Positions 6,453 through 13,187 are shown, counted from the stretch's first letter. The stretch is DNA of 13,187 nt from JBBUX01 sp037445775 (GCA_037445775.1 JBBIJX010000044.1:1-13187), one strand, 5' to 3'. A program made the numbers and translations. The notes: a model not told the origin generated them from the sequence alone.

Positions 6453-8750
6453 TTGACTATCAAGGTCGGCATCAACGGGTTCGGGCGTATCGGGCGTCTG
6501 GTGTTCCGTGCCATGGAGAACGACCCCGCGGTCGAGGTCGTCGCGGTCAACGATCTCACAGACTCGAAGACCCTCGCTCACCTGCTCAAGTACGACTCCG
6601 TCCACGGACGCTTCGACCACGACGTCGAGGCGACGGGCGAGGGGTTCGTCGTGCACTCCAAGAACGTGCTTGGCGAGCTTCTGGGCGTCAAGCGCACTGT
6701 GAAGGTCCTCGCCGAGCGCGATCCGGCCAGCCTCCCTTGGGGCGACCTGAACGTGGACCTCGTCGTCGAGTCGACCGGCATCTTCACCGACGCCAATAAG
6801 GCGAAGGCTCACATCGACGCGGGCGCGCGCCGCGTCATCATCTCGGCGCCAGCCTCGAACGAGGACATCACCATCGTCATGGGCGTCAACGACGATCAGT
6901 ACGATTCCGAGCGGCACTTCATCGTCAGTAACGCGTCGTGCACGACGAACTGCCTCGCGCCCTTCGCCAAGGTGCTGCGCGATGAGTTCGGTATCGTGTC
7001 GGGCTTCATGAACACGATCCACAGCTATACGAACGACCAGAACATACTCGACCTGCCGCACAAGGATCTCAGGCGCGCACGCGCCGCGGCTATGTCGATG
7101 ATTCCGACGTCTACCGGGGCCGCGAAGGCCATCGGGCTCGTCATGCCCGACATGAAGGGCCGCCTCGACGGCATGTCGGTACGGGTGCCGACGCCGGACG
7201 GCTCGGTGGTCGACCTCGTCGCTCAACTCGAGCGCCCTGCAACCAAGGACGCGATCAACGCCGCAATGAAGGCGGCGGCTGAAGGGCCCATGAGGGGTAT
7301 CCTCGAGTACTGTGAGGATCCTATCGTCTCCGTCGACGTCGTGGGGAATCCGGCCTCGAGCGTTTTCGACTCGCTCCAGACGATGGTCATGGGTGGCGAA
7401 GGCACGTTCGTCAAATGCCTGTCGTGGTATGACAACGAGTGGGGCTACTCGAACCGCGTGGTTGATCTCGCGAGACTGATGATGGCTAGGCTGCCACCGC
7501 GCGCAGCGGACGGGGCCCTGAGGGGCCGCGTCGCGTTACGGGCGGCGCCACTGGAGGTTCTGATGTTCTCCAAGCTCACGATCGAGGACGTCGATGTCGG
7601 CGGCAAGCGCGTTCTGGTGCGCGTCGACTTCAACGTGCCGCTCGCGGAAGGCGCTGTCGCCGACGACACGCGGGTGCACGCCGCGCTGCCCACGATCCGA
7701 TACCTCGTAGATCACGGCGCACGCGTCATCCTGATGAGCCACCTCGGTCGGCCGAAGGGCGAGCCGGACACGCAGTACTCGCTACGGCCGGTGCGCAGGG
7801 TGTTGCAGCGCCTCATCGGTCGCAACGTCGCGTTCTGCGACTGCGTCGTTGGCCCTGAGGCCGTCGAGGCTGTGGGACGCATGATCGACGGTGAGATACT
7901 GATGCTCGAGAACGTCAGGTTCGAGCCTGGCGAGAAGTCGAACGATCCGGCGTTTGCCAAGGAGCTCGCTTCGCTGGCCGACATCTACGTCAACGACGCG
8001 TTCGGTGCCGCGCATCGTGCCCACGCTTCGACTGCCGGCGTGGCGGACTACCTGCCGGCCTATGCGGGACTGCTGCTCGCGCGCGAGATCGAGACGCTGA
8101 CAGGGATGCTCACCGAGCCCGAGCGACCGTTCGTCGCGATCCTGGGCGGCAGCAAGGTGAGCGACAAGTTCGGGGTCATCGAGAAGCTGATCGACTGCGT
8201 GGACGTGCTGCTCATCGGCGGCGGCATGGCGTTCACCTTCCTCGTCTCCAAGGGCCTTGAGGTGGGCGACTCGATCGTCGAGTCCGACTGGGTCGAACCT
8301 GCGGGCGAGATGCTCGCAAAGGCCGACGCCCGAGGCGTGGGACTCGTCCTGCCCACGGACTTCGTCATCGCCTCGGAGCTTGCTGACGACGCCGAGACGC
8401 GCATCGCGGGTCGTGAGGAGATCCCGCCCGGCTTGAAGGGGCTCGACATCGGGCCGAGCACGGTCGAGCTCTTCAAAGGCGAGATCGCGCGGGCGAAGAC
8501 GATCTTTTGGAATGGGCCGATGGGAGTATTCGAAATGACTCCCTTCGAGGCCGGGACGAAGCAGGTCGCCGTTGCGGTGGGGCGCAACAACCGCGCCGTG
8601 TCCGTGATCGGAGGCGGCGACTCCGTGGCGGCGTTGAAGAAGTTCGGCCTCGAAGACCGCGTGACGTTCGTCTCGACCGGCGGCGGGGCGAGTATGAAGT
8701 TGCTCGAGGGGGCGCCGCTGCCGGGCCTCGAGGCGCTGCTCGACAGATGA
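6453..8750 (+). CDS. gap-pgk: GAPDH fused in frame to phosphoglycerate kinase
   Basis: One open frame of 765 codons encodes two successive glycolytic enzymes. Residues 1-347 (to 7493) are a complete NAD-type glyceraldehyde-3-phosphate dehydrogenase, which oxidises and phosphorylates G3P to 1,3-bisphosphoglycerate. It has NGFGRIGR at 8-15, NDLTD at 33-37, the catalytic Cys163 in SNASCTTNC, HSYTNDQ, and the C-terminal NEWGYSNRVVDLARL. Residues 348-370 are an Ala/Arg/Pro/Leu-rich stretch unlike either family. Residue 371 is the Met of a complete PGK. Separate gap and pgk genes are the norm, and a strong internal ribosome binding site remains before the pgk ATG. The linker therefore looks like a former intergenic spacer that now lacks a stop. 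The fusion may be real, may be a readthrough product made beside free PGK, or may reflect a missing base: one extra G near 7485 would bring TAG at 7487 into frame, ending GAPDH at a natural position. Both domain assignments are near certain; the fusion is not. Confidence 0.85.
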   Translation: MTIKVGINGFGRIGRLVFRAMENDPAVEVVAVNDLTDSKTLAHLLKYDSVHGRFDHDVEATGEGFVVHSKNVLGELLGVKRTVKVLAERDPASLPWGDLNVDLVVESTGIFTDANKAKAHIDAGARRVIISAPASNEDITIVMGVNDDQYDSERHFIVSNASCTTNCLAPFAKVLRDEFGIVSGFMNTIHSYTNDQNILDLPHKDLRRARAAAMSMIPTSTGAAKAIGLVMPDMKGRLDGMSVRVPTPDGSVVDLVAQLERPATKDAINAAMKAAAEGPMRGILEYCEDPIVSVDVVGNPASSVFDSLQTMVMGGEGTFVKCLSWYDNEWGYSNRVVDLARLMMARLPPRAADGALRGRVALRAAPLEVLMFSKLTIEDVDVGGKRVLVRVDFNVPLAEGAVADDTRVHAALPTIRYLVDHGARVILMSHLGRPKGEPDTQYSLRPVRRVLQRLIGRNVAFCDCVVGPEAVEAVGRMIDGEILMLENVRFEPGEKSNDPAFAKELASLADIYVNDAFGAAHRAHASTAGVADYLPAYAGLLLAREIETLTGMLTEPERPFVAILGGSKVSDKFGVIEKLIDCVDVLLIGGGMAFTFLVSKGLEVGDSIVESDWVEPAGEMLAKADARGVGLVLPTDFVIASELADDAETRIAGREEIPPGLKGLDIGPSTVELFKGEIARAKTIFWNGPMGVFEMTPFEAGTKQVAVAVGRNNRAVSVIGGGDSVAALKKFGLEDRVTFVSTGGGASMKLLEGAPLPGLEALLDR
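7553..7558 (+). promoter_or_regulatory. Internal ribosome binding site for pgk
   Basis: GGAGGT at 7553-7558 stands four bases before ATG 7563, exactly where an independent pgk would begin. It is inside the continuous gap-pgk frame. TGATG at 7561-7565 also places an out-of-frame TGA over the ATG, a layout typical of coupled genes. This supports separate initiation of PGK even if the upstream frame reads through. Confidence 0.65.
7563..8750 (+). CDS. pgk: Phosphoglycerate kinase (internal start within the fused frame)
   Basis: This enzyme transfers the acyl phosphate of 1,3-bisphosphoglycerate to ADP, giving 3-phosphoglycerate and ATP in the cytoplasm. From ATG 7563 the product is 395 residues, the normal length for bacterial PGK. 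It begins MFSKLTIEDVDVGGKRVLVRVDFNVP. Intact signatures include RVDFNVP, SHLGRPKG, ENVRFEPGE, NDAFGAAHRAHAS, ILGGSKVSDKFGVI (most relatives have GAKVSDK), WNGPMGVFE, GGGDSVAA and STGGGASMKLLEG. The start is backed by GGAGGT four bases upstream. The same residues form the second half of the 765-residue gap-pgk frame, so PGK could be made alone, as part of a fusion, or both. tpiA follows after 79 bases. Confidence 0.9.
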   Translation: MFSKLTIEDVDVGGKRVLVRVDFNVPLAEGAVADDTRVHAALPTIRYLVDHGARVILMSHLGRPKGEPDTQYSLRPVRRVLQRLIGRNVAFCDCVVGPEAVEAVGRMIDGEILMLENVRFEPGEKSNDPAFAKELASLADIYVNDAFGAAHRAHASTAGVADYLPAYAGLLLAREIETLTGMLTEPERPFVAILGGSKVSDKFGVIEKLIDCVDVLLIGGGMAFTFLVSKGLEVGDSIVESDWVEPAGEMLAKADARGVGLVLPTDFVIASELADDAETRIAGREEIPPGLKGLDIGPSTVELFKGEIARAKTIFWNGPMGVFEMTPFEAGTKQVAVAVGRNNRAVSVIGGGDSVAALKKFGLEDRVTFVSTGGGASMKLLEGAPLPGLEALLDR

Positions 8751-8829
8751 CTCAGGAGACCGTGCGGGCGCCTAACGACGCTCCGGACGGATGGCGCCCA
8801 TGGGCGTCGGCGCGAGAGGAGCGGAGAAC

Positions 8830-9609
8830 GTGGCGCGGAGACCGATGATCGCGGGCAACTGGAAGATGTACAAGACGGCCGGTGAGGGCGCGATCCTCAT
8901 GCAGTACCTTGACGAACGGCTTGAGCCGTACTGGGACACGGTCGACGTCGTCGTGTGTCCGCCGTTCACGGCGCTCAAGAGCGTCTCGACCGTGATCGAG
9001 CTCGACCGGCTCACCATCAGGCTCGCGGCTCAGAACGTCCACTGGGAAGCCGAGGGTGCGTTCACCGGCGAGGTGTCTCCTCGAATGCTCGTGGATCTAA
9101 GGTGTGAATACTGCCTCGTCGGGCACTCAGAGAGGCGCGAGATGTTCGGCGAGACGGACGAGACGGTCAACAAGAAGGTGCGCGCGCTCCTCGAGGCGGA
9201 CATCACGCCCATCGTATGCGTGGGTGAATCCCTCGAGATGCGCGAGGCCGGCGATACCGAGAAGTTCGTGCGCGACCAGGTGCGCGCGGGGCTTGCGGGC
9301 ATCACGGTCGAGCAGGCCGCAGGCATCGTCATCGCCTACGAGCCCATCTGGGCCATCGGGACGGGCCACACTCCCACACCCGAGGGGGCCAACGATGTCT
9401 GCCGCACCATCCGTGCGACACTCGGCGCCCTGTTCGGCCAGCCCGCCGCGATGCAAGCGCGCATCCTCTACGGCGGCTCGGCGAAGCCCGAGAACATCGG
9501 GCAGTTCATGCCGGAGCCCGACATCGACGGGGCGCTCGTGGGCGGTGCTTCACTCGATGCCGCCTCATTTGCCGACATGGTCAAGACCGCTTCGGCGTTC
9601 GCGGGCTGA
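8830..9609 (+). CDS. tpiA: Triosephosphate isomerase
   Basis: Triosephosphate isomerase interconverts dihydroxyacetone phosphate and glyceraldehyde-3-phosphate in the cytoplasm. From GTG 8830 the product is 259 residues, close to the usual 250. Catalytic residues are all visible: Lys12 in AGNWKMYK, His99 in VGHSERREMFGE, and Glu171 in AYEPIWAIGTG. The phosphate-binding YGGSAKPENI and GALVGGASLD segments are also present. GTG 8830 is preferred because AGGAG at 8817-8821 lies 8 bases upstream and because the earlier in-frame ATG at 8791 adds residues foreign to the family. ATG 8845 is another possible start. The gene lies 79 bases after pgk and 2 bases before gpmI, so it belongs to the same transcript. 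Confidence 0.95.
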   Translation: MARRPMIAGNWKMYKTAGEGAILMQYLDERLEPYWDTVDVVVCPPFTALKSVSTVIELDRLTIRLAAQNVHWEAEGAFTGEVSPRMLVDLRCEYCLVGHSERREMFGETDETVNKKVRALLEADITPIVCVGESLEMREAGDTEKFVRDQVRAGLAGITVEQAAGIVIAYEPIWAIGTGHTPTPEGANDVCRTIRATLGALFGQPAAMQARILYGGSAKPENIGQFMPEPDIDGALVGGASLDAASFADMVKTASAFAG

Positions 9610-9611
9610 CC

Positions 9612-11135
9612 GTGGGCGAGCGCCTGCCCGCGCTGCTCGTCATCATGGACGGGCTCGCGTTTGGTGAGCCCGGATCCGGCAACGCGGTCGAGGCTGCGTC
9701 GACGCCAGTGCTCGACGGTCTCGTGGCGACGTGCCCCAGCACGACGATCGCCGCGAGCGGGCTCGCGGTGGGCCTGCCCGAAGGGCAGATGGGCAACTCC
9801 GAGGTGGGTCACCTCAACATCGGCGCGGGGCGCGTCGTCTACCAGGAACTCACGCGCATCGACCGCGCGATCGAAGACGGTTCCTTCTACGAGAACGAGG
9901 AGCTCTGCGGCGCGATCGACGCAGCGGTCCGAGCCGGTTGCGCCGTGCACCTCATGGGACTCGTCTCCGACGGCGGCGTGCACAGCCACCAGAACCATCT
10001 CTACGCACTCGTCCGGCTTGCGGTCGTGCGTGGCGCGTCCGATGTTCGCATCCACTGCTTCCTTGACGGCCGGGACACGCCGCCTCGGAGCGGGGCCGGC
10101 TACATCGCTCTTCTGGAAGAGGAGTTGGCGCGCGCCGGCGCTGGTCGCGTCGCGACGGTGATGGGCCGCTACTACGCGATGGACCGCGACAACCGCTGGG
10201 ATCGCGTCGAGAAGGCGTGGCGCGCAATGGTGCATGCGGAGGGTGTGAGGAGCGGCGGCGCGGTCGCGGCGCTTCTCGACTCCTATGGCCAGGGTGTCAC
10301 CGACGAGTTTGTCGTCCCAACTTGCGTTGGGGAGAGCGGCACGGTGTCCGACGGCGACGCGGTCGTCTTCTTCAACTTCCGCCCCGACCGGGCGCGTGAG
10401 TTGACACGCGCCTTCGTCGACCCGGCGTTCCTTGGGTTTGGGCGCGACGCGTTTCCGAAGGTGCGCTTCGTGTGCCTGACCGAGTACGACCCGACGATAC
10501 CCGCCCCTGTGGCGTTTCCGAAGTGCTTGCCGGAACACGTGCTCGCGGACGTCCTTGCCGAACACGGTCTGAGGCAGCTCCATATCGCCGAGACCGAGAA
10601 GTACGCTCATGTCACGTTCTTCCTGAACGGGGGGTTCGAGCCGCCCAAGCCGCTCGAGACCCGCGTTCTCGTGCCGAGCCCGCGGGTCGCCACCTACGAC
10701 CTCCAGCCGGAGATGAGCGCGATCGAGGTCACGGATCGGCTCGTCGACGCGATCACTGCAGACGAAGCCGACGTCTTCATCGTCAACTACGCCAACGGCG
10801 ACATGGTGGGCCACACAGGCGTGCTGGCGGCGGCGATTGCGGCGGTCGAGACCGTCGACACGTGCGTGGGCCGGGTCGTCGACGCGGTGCGGGCGCGCGG
10901 CGGCGTGGTGATGATCACCGCAGACCACGGAAACGCGGAGTCCATGGTGGATGCCGACGGCTCGACGCCCTTCACGGCCCATACAACGACGGGCGTGCCG
11001 CTCATCGTGGTCGCTGATGCGATTGCAGGGCTTGCTCCCGAGGGTAAGCTAGCTGACGTAGCCCCCACCTTCGTCGACCTCATCGGCATCAATGCGCCGG
11101 AAGAGTGGACGGGGCGCAGTCTGCTGCTATACTGA
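9612..11135 (+). CDS. gpmI: 2,3-bisphosphoglycerate-independent phosphoglycerate mutase
   Basis: This enzyme converts 3-phosphoglycerate to 2-phosphoglycerate using two metal ions (usually Mn) and a phosphoserine intermediate. Its length of 507 residues matches the iPGM family (about 510). The nucleophile is Ser63 in MGNSEVGHLNIGAGR. Other hallmarks are SDGGVHSHQNH, DGRDTPP, GRYYAMDRDNRWDR, NFRPDRARELT, EKYAHVTFFLNGG, NYANGDMVGHTG and TADHGNAE, which carry the substrate arginines and metal ligands. Two small deviations are the opening VIMDGLAFG, where most members have DGWG, and HTTTGVP in place of HTTNPVP. GTG 9612 follows the tpiA stop by two bases with no clear ribosome binding site, so translation probably depends on coupling to tpiA. 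Many Actinomycetota use the unrelated cofactor-dependent enzyme instead. An iPGM in this operon is more like clostridial and, I think, coriobacterial gene orders. Confidence 0.95.
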   Translation: MGERLPALLVIMDGLAFGEPGSGNAVEAASTPVLDGLVATCPSTTIAASGLAVGLPEGQMGNSEVGHLNIGAGRVVYQELTRIDRAIEDGSFYENEELCGAIDAAVRAGCAVHLMGLVSDGGVHSHQNHLYALVRLAVVRGASDVRIHCFLDGRDTPPRSGAGYIALLEEELARAGAGRVATVMGRYYAMDRDNRWDRVEKAWRAMVHAEGVRSGGAVAALLDSYGQGVTDEFVVPTCVGESGTVSDGDAVVFFNFRPDRARELTRAFVDPAFLGFGRDAFPKVRFVCLTEYDPTIPAPVAFPKCLPEHVLADVLAEHGLRQLHIAETEKYAHVTFFLNGGFEPPKPLETRVLVPSPRVATYDLQPEMSAIEVTDRLVDAITADEADVFIVNYANGDMVGHTGVLAAAIAAVETVDTCVGRVVDAVRARGGVVMITADHGNAESMVDADGSTPFTAHTTTGVPLIVVADAIAGLAPEGKLADVAPTFVDLIGINAPEEWTGRSLLLY

Positions 11136-11191
11136 TGCACCGCGCTCGGGTGTCCGGGCCGCGTAGGAAGTCGCAGGAAGGGACGTCTCGC

Positions 11192-11437
11192 GTGAACGCG
11201 ATCGTTGTGCTCACTCTGGTTGTGTGGTTCGTATCGGCCATCGGACTGATCATCTTCGTGCTGCTGCACTCGGGTAAGGGGACCGGCCTGTCCGAGATGC
11301 TCGGAGGTGTCATGAGCCCGACCGCGTCCGGCACGAGCATCATCGAGAAGAACCTCGATCGCATCACGATCGGGTTCGCCGCCGCGTTCATGCTGAGCCT
11401 GATCGTCCTGATGATCGCGTATCCGCACGGCGGCTAG
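11192..11437 (+). CDS. secG: Preprotein translocase subunit SecG
   Basis: SecG is a small accessory subunit of the SecYEG channel that assists SecA-driven protein export. The product is 81 residues from GTG 11192, with two membrane helices (about residues 4-25 and 58-76). Between them is the characteristic loop LLHSGKGTGLSEMLGG followed by NLDRIT, both typical of SecG. The start is supported by AGGAAGGGA at 11175-11183. A longer in-frame reading from 11105 would overlap the end of gpmI and is not credible. secG at the end of a gap-pgk-tpiA block is the standard actinobacterial arrangement. The gene lies 56 bases after gpmI, and a strong hairpin follows 30 bases after its stop. Confidence 0.92.
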   Translation: MNAIVVLTLVVWFVSAIGLIIFVLLHSGKGTGLSEMLGGVMSPTASGTSIIEKNLDRITIGFAAAFMLSLIVLMIAYPHGG

Positions 11438-11467
11438 CCCCGTCTCCAGATTCGCGCCGCATGTCCC

Positions 11468-11491
11468 GAGGGGTCCCGGTTGGGGCCCCTC
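11468..11491 (+). terminator. Strong hairpin behind secG, probable truncated terminator
   Basis: GAGGGGTCCC (11468-11477) pairs with GGGGCCCCTC (11482-11491) around a GGTT loop: ten base pairs with one G-T wobble. It lies 30 bases after the secG stop, where the end of the glycolytic operon is expected. No T-run follows, because the sequence passes directly into the end of the insertion sequence (AGGTTGCTGAC). The insertion may have separated the stem from its original T-tract, or termination may rely on the next hairpin. Confidence 0.6.
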
Positions 11492-11541
11492 AGGTTGCTG
11501 ACAAACCCCCGTCGATCTTCGGGTCGGCGGGGGGTTTGTGG
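11490..11541 (+). repeat. Left inverted end of the IS, forming a terminator-like hairpin
   Basis: This end begins TCAGGTTGCTGAC and contains a long stem: ACAAACCCCCGTCGA (11501-11515) pairs with 11524-11539 (TCGGCGGGGGGTTTGT) around an 8-base loop, with one bulged G and one G-T wobble. It matches the reverse complement of 13064-13114. In plus-strand RNA the wobble is a G-U pair, so the fold is stable in transcripts entering the element from secG. It may end the operon transcript. Confidence 0.8.
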
Positions 11542-11618
11542 TTGCTCTCGATGGTTTCGGAGACCGCGACGACAGATTGTGTGCGTCCGCGGACCGGCTC
11601 AGAGGTACCCTTCGACCC

Positions 11619-12965
11619 TCAGGTGAGCGCGAGCGCCAGTTTCTTGATGTTCTGGGCCGCTGCGGTCAGCAGACACTGCTCTGAGACCCGCTCGATCCCC
11701 CGCATCCTGCAGTATCTGAGTCCGTGTAGTTCCTTGGCATCTGCGAAGGAGCGCTCGACCGTCTCTCTTCTTCGCGCATAGACCCTCGACCCGATATCGC
11801 TTCTCGTGAAGTCCAGTGCGCGGTCCTTCGCGTCTTCCCACACGTGTCGGCGGATCGTGCGCTCGCGCTGCGCGGGGGTCAGGCACAATGCACTCTTCGG
11901 GCACCCCTGGCAGCGTGACCGCGCTGCCCGGTAGGAGCGGTACCCGTTGCGGTCGGTGGTCGCGTAGGCGAGCACCGCTCCTTGGGGGCAGCGGTAGACG
12001 TCGGCGTCGCGGTCGTAGTCGAAGCGATGCTTGCCCCACACCCCCTTGGCATGCCCGGCCCGTCTTCGCCCGATCGCCGCTTCGATGCCCAGATCGTCAA
12101 GGCCCTTGCAGACGGGGAAGGTGTTGTATCCGGCATCGATGCCGACGGCGGCGACCTCGAAACCGAACTTGTCGATCTGGGTCGTGAGCCTGTCCAGGTA
12201 CGGCTCGGCGTCGGTGATGTTTCCCGGGGTCACGAACACGTCGGTAATGATGCCCGCGCGCGTGTCGACGGTCGTGTGGTCGAGGAAGAAGAAGCCCTTG
12301 GGCTTGCCGTCGCGGTGCATGAAACCGGCGTCCGGGTCGGTGACGGAACGCTTGATCCTGCGCGTCGGAGCGGGCTTGGTCTCGTCGCGATCGAACGGCT
12401 TCTTGCCGTGGGCGGCGCGGTCCGCGTCGATGTCGGCGTCGAGATCAGTCAAGTAGCCGGCAACGCTCGCGCTCACTTCGGCCTCGGTGTGGCGCCTGCC
12501 GTTGGCGTTGGCTTTCAAGTGGGTCGAGTCGGTGAACAGCACCTCACCCGAGACGAGCCCGGCGTCGATGGCCTGGTTGACGATACCGTCGAAGATGCGC
12601 TCTGCCACGTCGGTGCCGGCAAAGCGCCTGCGCCGGTTCTGCCAGATCACCGAGGCATCAAAGACCGGGTCGGTCAGGCTCAGGCGCAGGAACCAGCGAT
12701 ACGCCACGTTGACGCGTATCTCGGCCACGAGCCGCCGCTCGCTCCTGATGCCGAAGAGGTAGCCGATCAGAAGGGCACGGAAGACGATCTCGGGCTCGAT
12801 GGAGGGCCGGCCGTTGTCGGCCGAGTAGTAGGGGCGACAGATCTCGTTGATGAAGGAGAAGTCAACGGCGCGATCCACTCGACGCAACAGATGATCGGGT
12901 GGAACGAGTTGCTCGATCGTGACGAACTCGGCGACCGTCTGGCGGTTCGAGTCCTCGGAGAACAT
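11619..12965 (-). CDS. IS1182-family transposase
   Basis: This is a DDE transposase of 448 residues, normal length for IS1182. The N-terminal domain (VPPDHLLRRVDRAVDFSFI, then LLIGYLFGIRSERRL and FDASVIWQNRRRRF) matches the DUF772/InsH-type N-terminus. Catalytic acidic residues are probably Asp146 in FTDSTHLKANAN, Asp277 in GIDAGYNTF and Glu404 in RRRETVERSFADAK. Four cysteines (326, 352, 355, 361) form a zinc-ribbon-like insert before the last catalytic segment. The start is ATG at 12965-12963, chosen because GGGAGG lies five bases upstream and the protein then begins MFSEDSNRQTV in family style. A longer frame extends to 13151 through the inverted end and reads as noise. No frameshift or stop interrupts it. 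A 12-base palindrome-like site (GGGTG-CA-CACCC, 12984-12995) lies just upstream and may influence expression. Confidence 0.93.
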   Translation of the reverse strand: MFSEDSNRQTVAEFVTIEQLVPPDHLLRRVDRAVDFSFINEICRPYYSADNGRPSIEPEIVFRALLIGYLFGIRSERRLVAEIRVNVAYRWFLRLSLTDPVFDASVIWQNRRRRFAGTDVAERIFDGIVNQAIDAGLVSGEVLFTDSTHLKANANGRRHTEAEVSASVAGYLTDLDADIDADRAAHGKKPFDRDETKPAPTRRIKRSVTDPDAGFMHRDGKPKGFFFLDHTTVDTRAGIITDVFVTPGNITDAEPYLDRLTTQIDKFGFEVAAVGIDAGYNTFPVCKGLDDLGIEAAIGRRRAGHAKGVWGKHRFDYDRDADVYRCPQGAVLAYATTDRNGYRSYRAARSRCQGCPKSALCLTPAQRERTIRRHVWEDAKDRALDFTRSDIGSRVYARRRETVERSFADAKELHGLRYCRMRGIERVSEQCLLTAAAQNIKKLALALT

Positions 12966-13063
12966 CGCGCCTCCCTGCGGATCGGGTGCACACCCACAGG
13001 GTAGCATGAATTCCCAGATATTGCCAGCATTGAATCGAATCGATCGGCTCGTCGGCCCAAAGG

Positions 13064-13114
13064 CCACAAACCCCCGCCGACCCGAAGATCGACGGGGGTT
13101 TGTCAGCAACCTGA
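13064..13114 (-). repeat. Right inverted end of the IS, terminator-like hairpin
   Basis: This is the mirror copy of 11490-11541. ACAAACCCCCGCCGA (13066-13080) faces TCGACGGGGGTTTGT (13089-13103) across an 8-base loop. On the plus strand one position is a C-A mismatch; in minus-strand RNA it becomes a U-G wobble, so the stem is better formed in transcripts running into the element. It stands upstream of the transposase start and could shield the transposase gene from outside transcription. Confidence 0.8.
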
Positions 13115-13137
13115 AGGCCCCCGTCGAGGGGGCCTTC
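13113..13137. terminator. Perfect 10-bp hairpin outside the right IS end
   Basis: GAAGGCCCCC (13113-13122) pairs perfectly with GGGGGCCTTC (13128-13137) around a GTCGA loop, followed by GTCGTGTT. It resembles an intrinsic terminator but has only a broken T-tract. It abuts the right inverted end exactly as the secG hairpin abuts the left end. The gene it would serve is outside the window. Confidence 0.5.
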
Positions 13138-13187
13138 GTCGTGTTCGGCAAGGTTTCGGAAAGGTGAGACGCGCAGCATCGTACGCA

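Larger units (their letters stand above)
11490..13114 (-). mobile_element. IS1182-family insertion sequence, apparently intact
   Basis: The element is about 1.6 kb and carries one full-length transposase gene on the minus strand between inverted ends of 51-52 bp (11490-11541 and 13064-13114). The ends match throughout except for one extra G in the left copy. Size, single gene and transposase motifs fit the IS1182 family. It inserted immediately after the hairpin that follows secG, an untranslated position that spares the operon. I could not find a clear target-site duplication. The near identity of the ends and the unbroken reading frame suggest a recent or still active element. Confidence 0.85.

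Noticed and set aside
9468..10982. 504-codon minus-strand open frame opposite gpmI
   Set aside because: It is the antisense shadow of a fully recognised iPGM gene, with no coherent protein motifs.
11982..13004. 340-codon plus-strand open frame across the IS
   Set aside because: It is antisense to an intact transposase with clear DDE motifs, and its Val/Gly/Asp-rich translation is typical of a shadow frame.
11553..13160. Shared GGTTTCGGA at 11553-11561 and 13152-13160 as a possible IS target duplication
   Set aside because: One copy lies inside the inverted end and the other outside, at unequal distances, so they cannot be a target-site duplication of the element as delimited.

Overview
The window is GC-rich, dense bacterial DNA that reads as an Actinomycetota chromosome. 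The order rapZ-yvcK-whiA-gap-pgk-tpiA-secG is the classical actinobacterial arrangement. A cofactor-independent phosphoglycerate mutase (gpmI) sits between tpiA and secG, which suggests an anaerobic, deep-branching lineage such as Coriobacteriia. That placement is an inference; no rRNA or other decisive marker is present.

Layout. (1) Bases 1-54 are the last 17 codons of an unidentified plus-strand gene, followed by about 400 bases without a convincing gene. (2) About 463-3453 encodes a very large multi-pass membrane protein of the DUF2157-like type. Its reading frame appears to begin upstream of the first usable start codon. (3) 3522-6373 holds the tightly packed rapZ-yvcK-whiA block: 4-nt overlap between rapZ and yvcK, 0-nt gap between yvcK and whiA. 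(4) 6453-11135 encodes lower glycolysis: GAPDH, PGK, TIM and iPGM. The gap and pgk coding regions form one uninterrupted reading frame of 765 codons, with no stop between the two enzymes, although a good ribosome binding site and ATG for pgk remain inside. (5) secG (11192-11437) closes the cluster. (6) 11490-13114 is a complete IS1182-type insertion sequence on the minus strand. It has an intact 448-residue transposase and about 51-bp inverted ends that are themselves strong hairpins. The element abuts the hairpin just behind secG, and a second, different hairpin abuts its other end.

Functionally, RapZ and YvcK are nucleotide- and UDP-sugar-sensing regulators linked to cell-envelope precursor supply. 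WhiA is a DNA-binding regulator tied to division and growth. The glycolytic enzymes convert triose phosphates to 2-phosphoglycerate. SecG is a small subunit of the SecYEG export channel. All plus-strand genes could be co-transcribed from the rapZ region to the end of secG.

The observations most worth checking are the gap-pgk frame fusion, the missing canonical start of the membrane protein, and the nested hairpin structure of the IS ends. No CRISPR array, tRNA, rRNA or defence system was seen.
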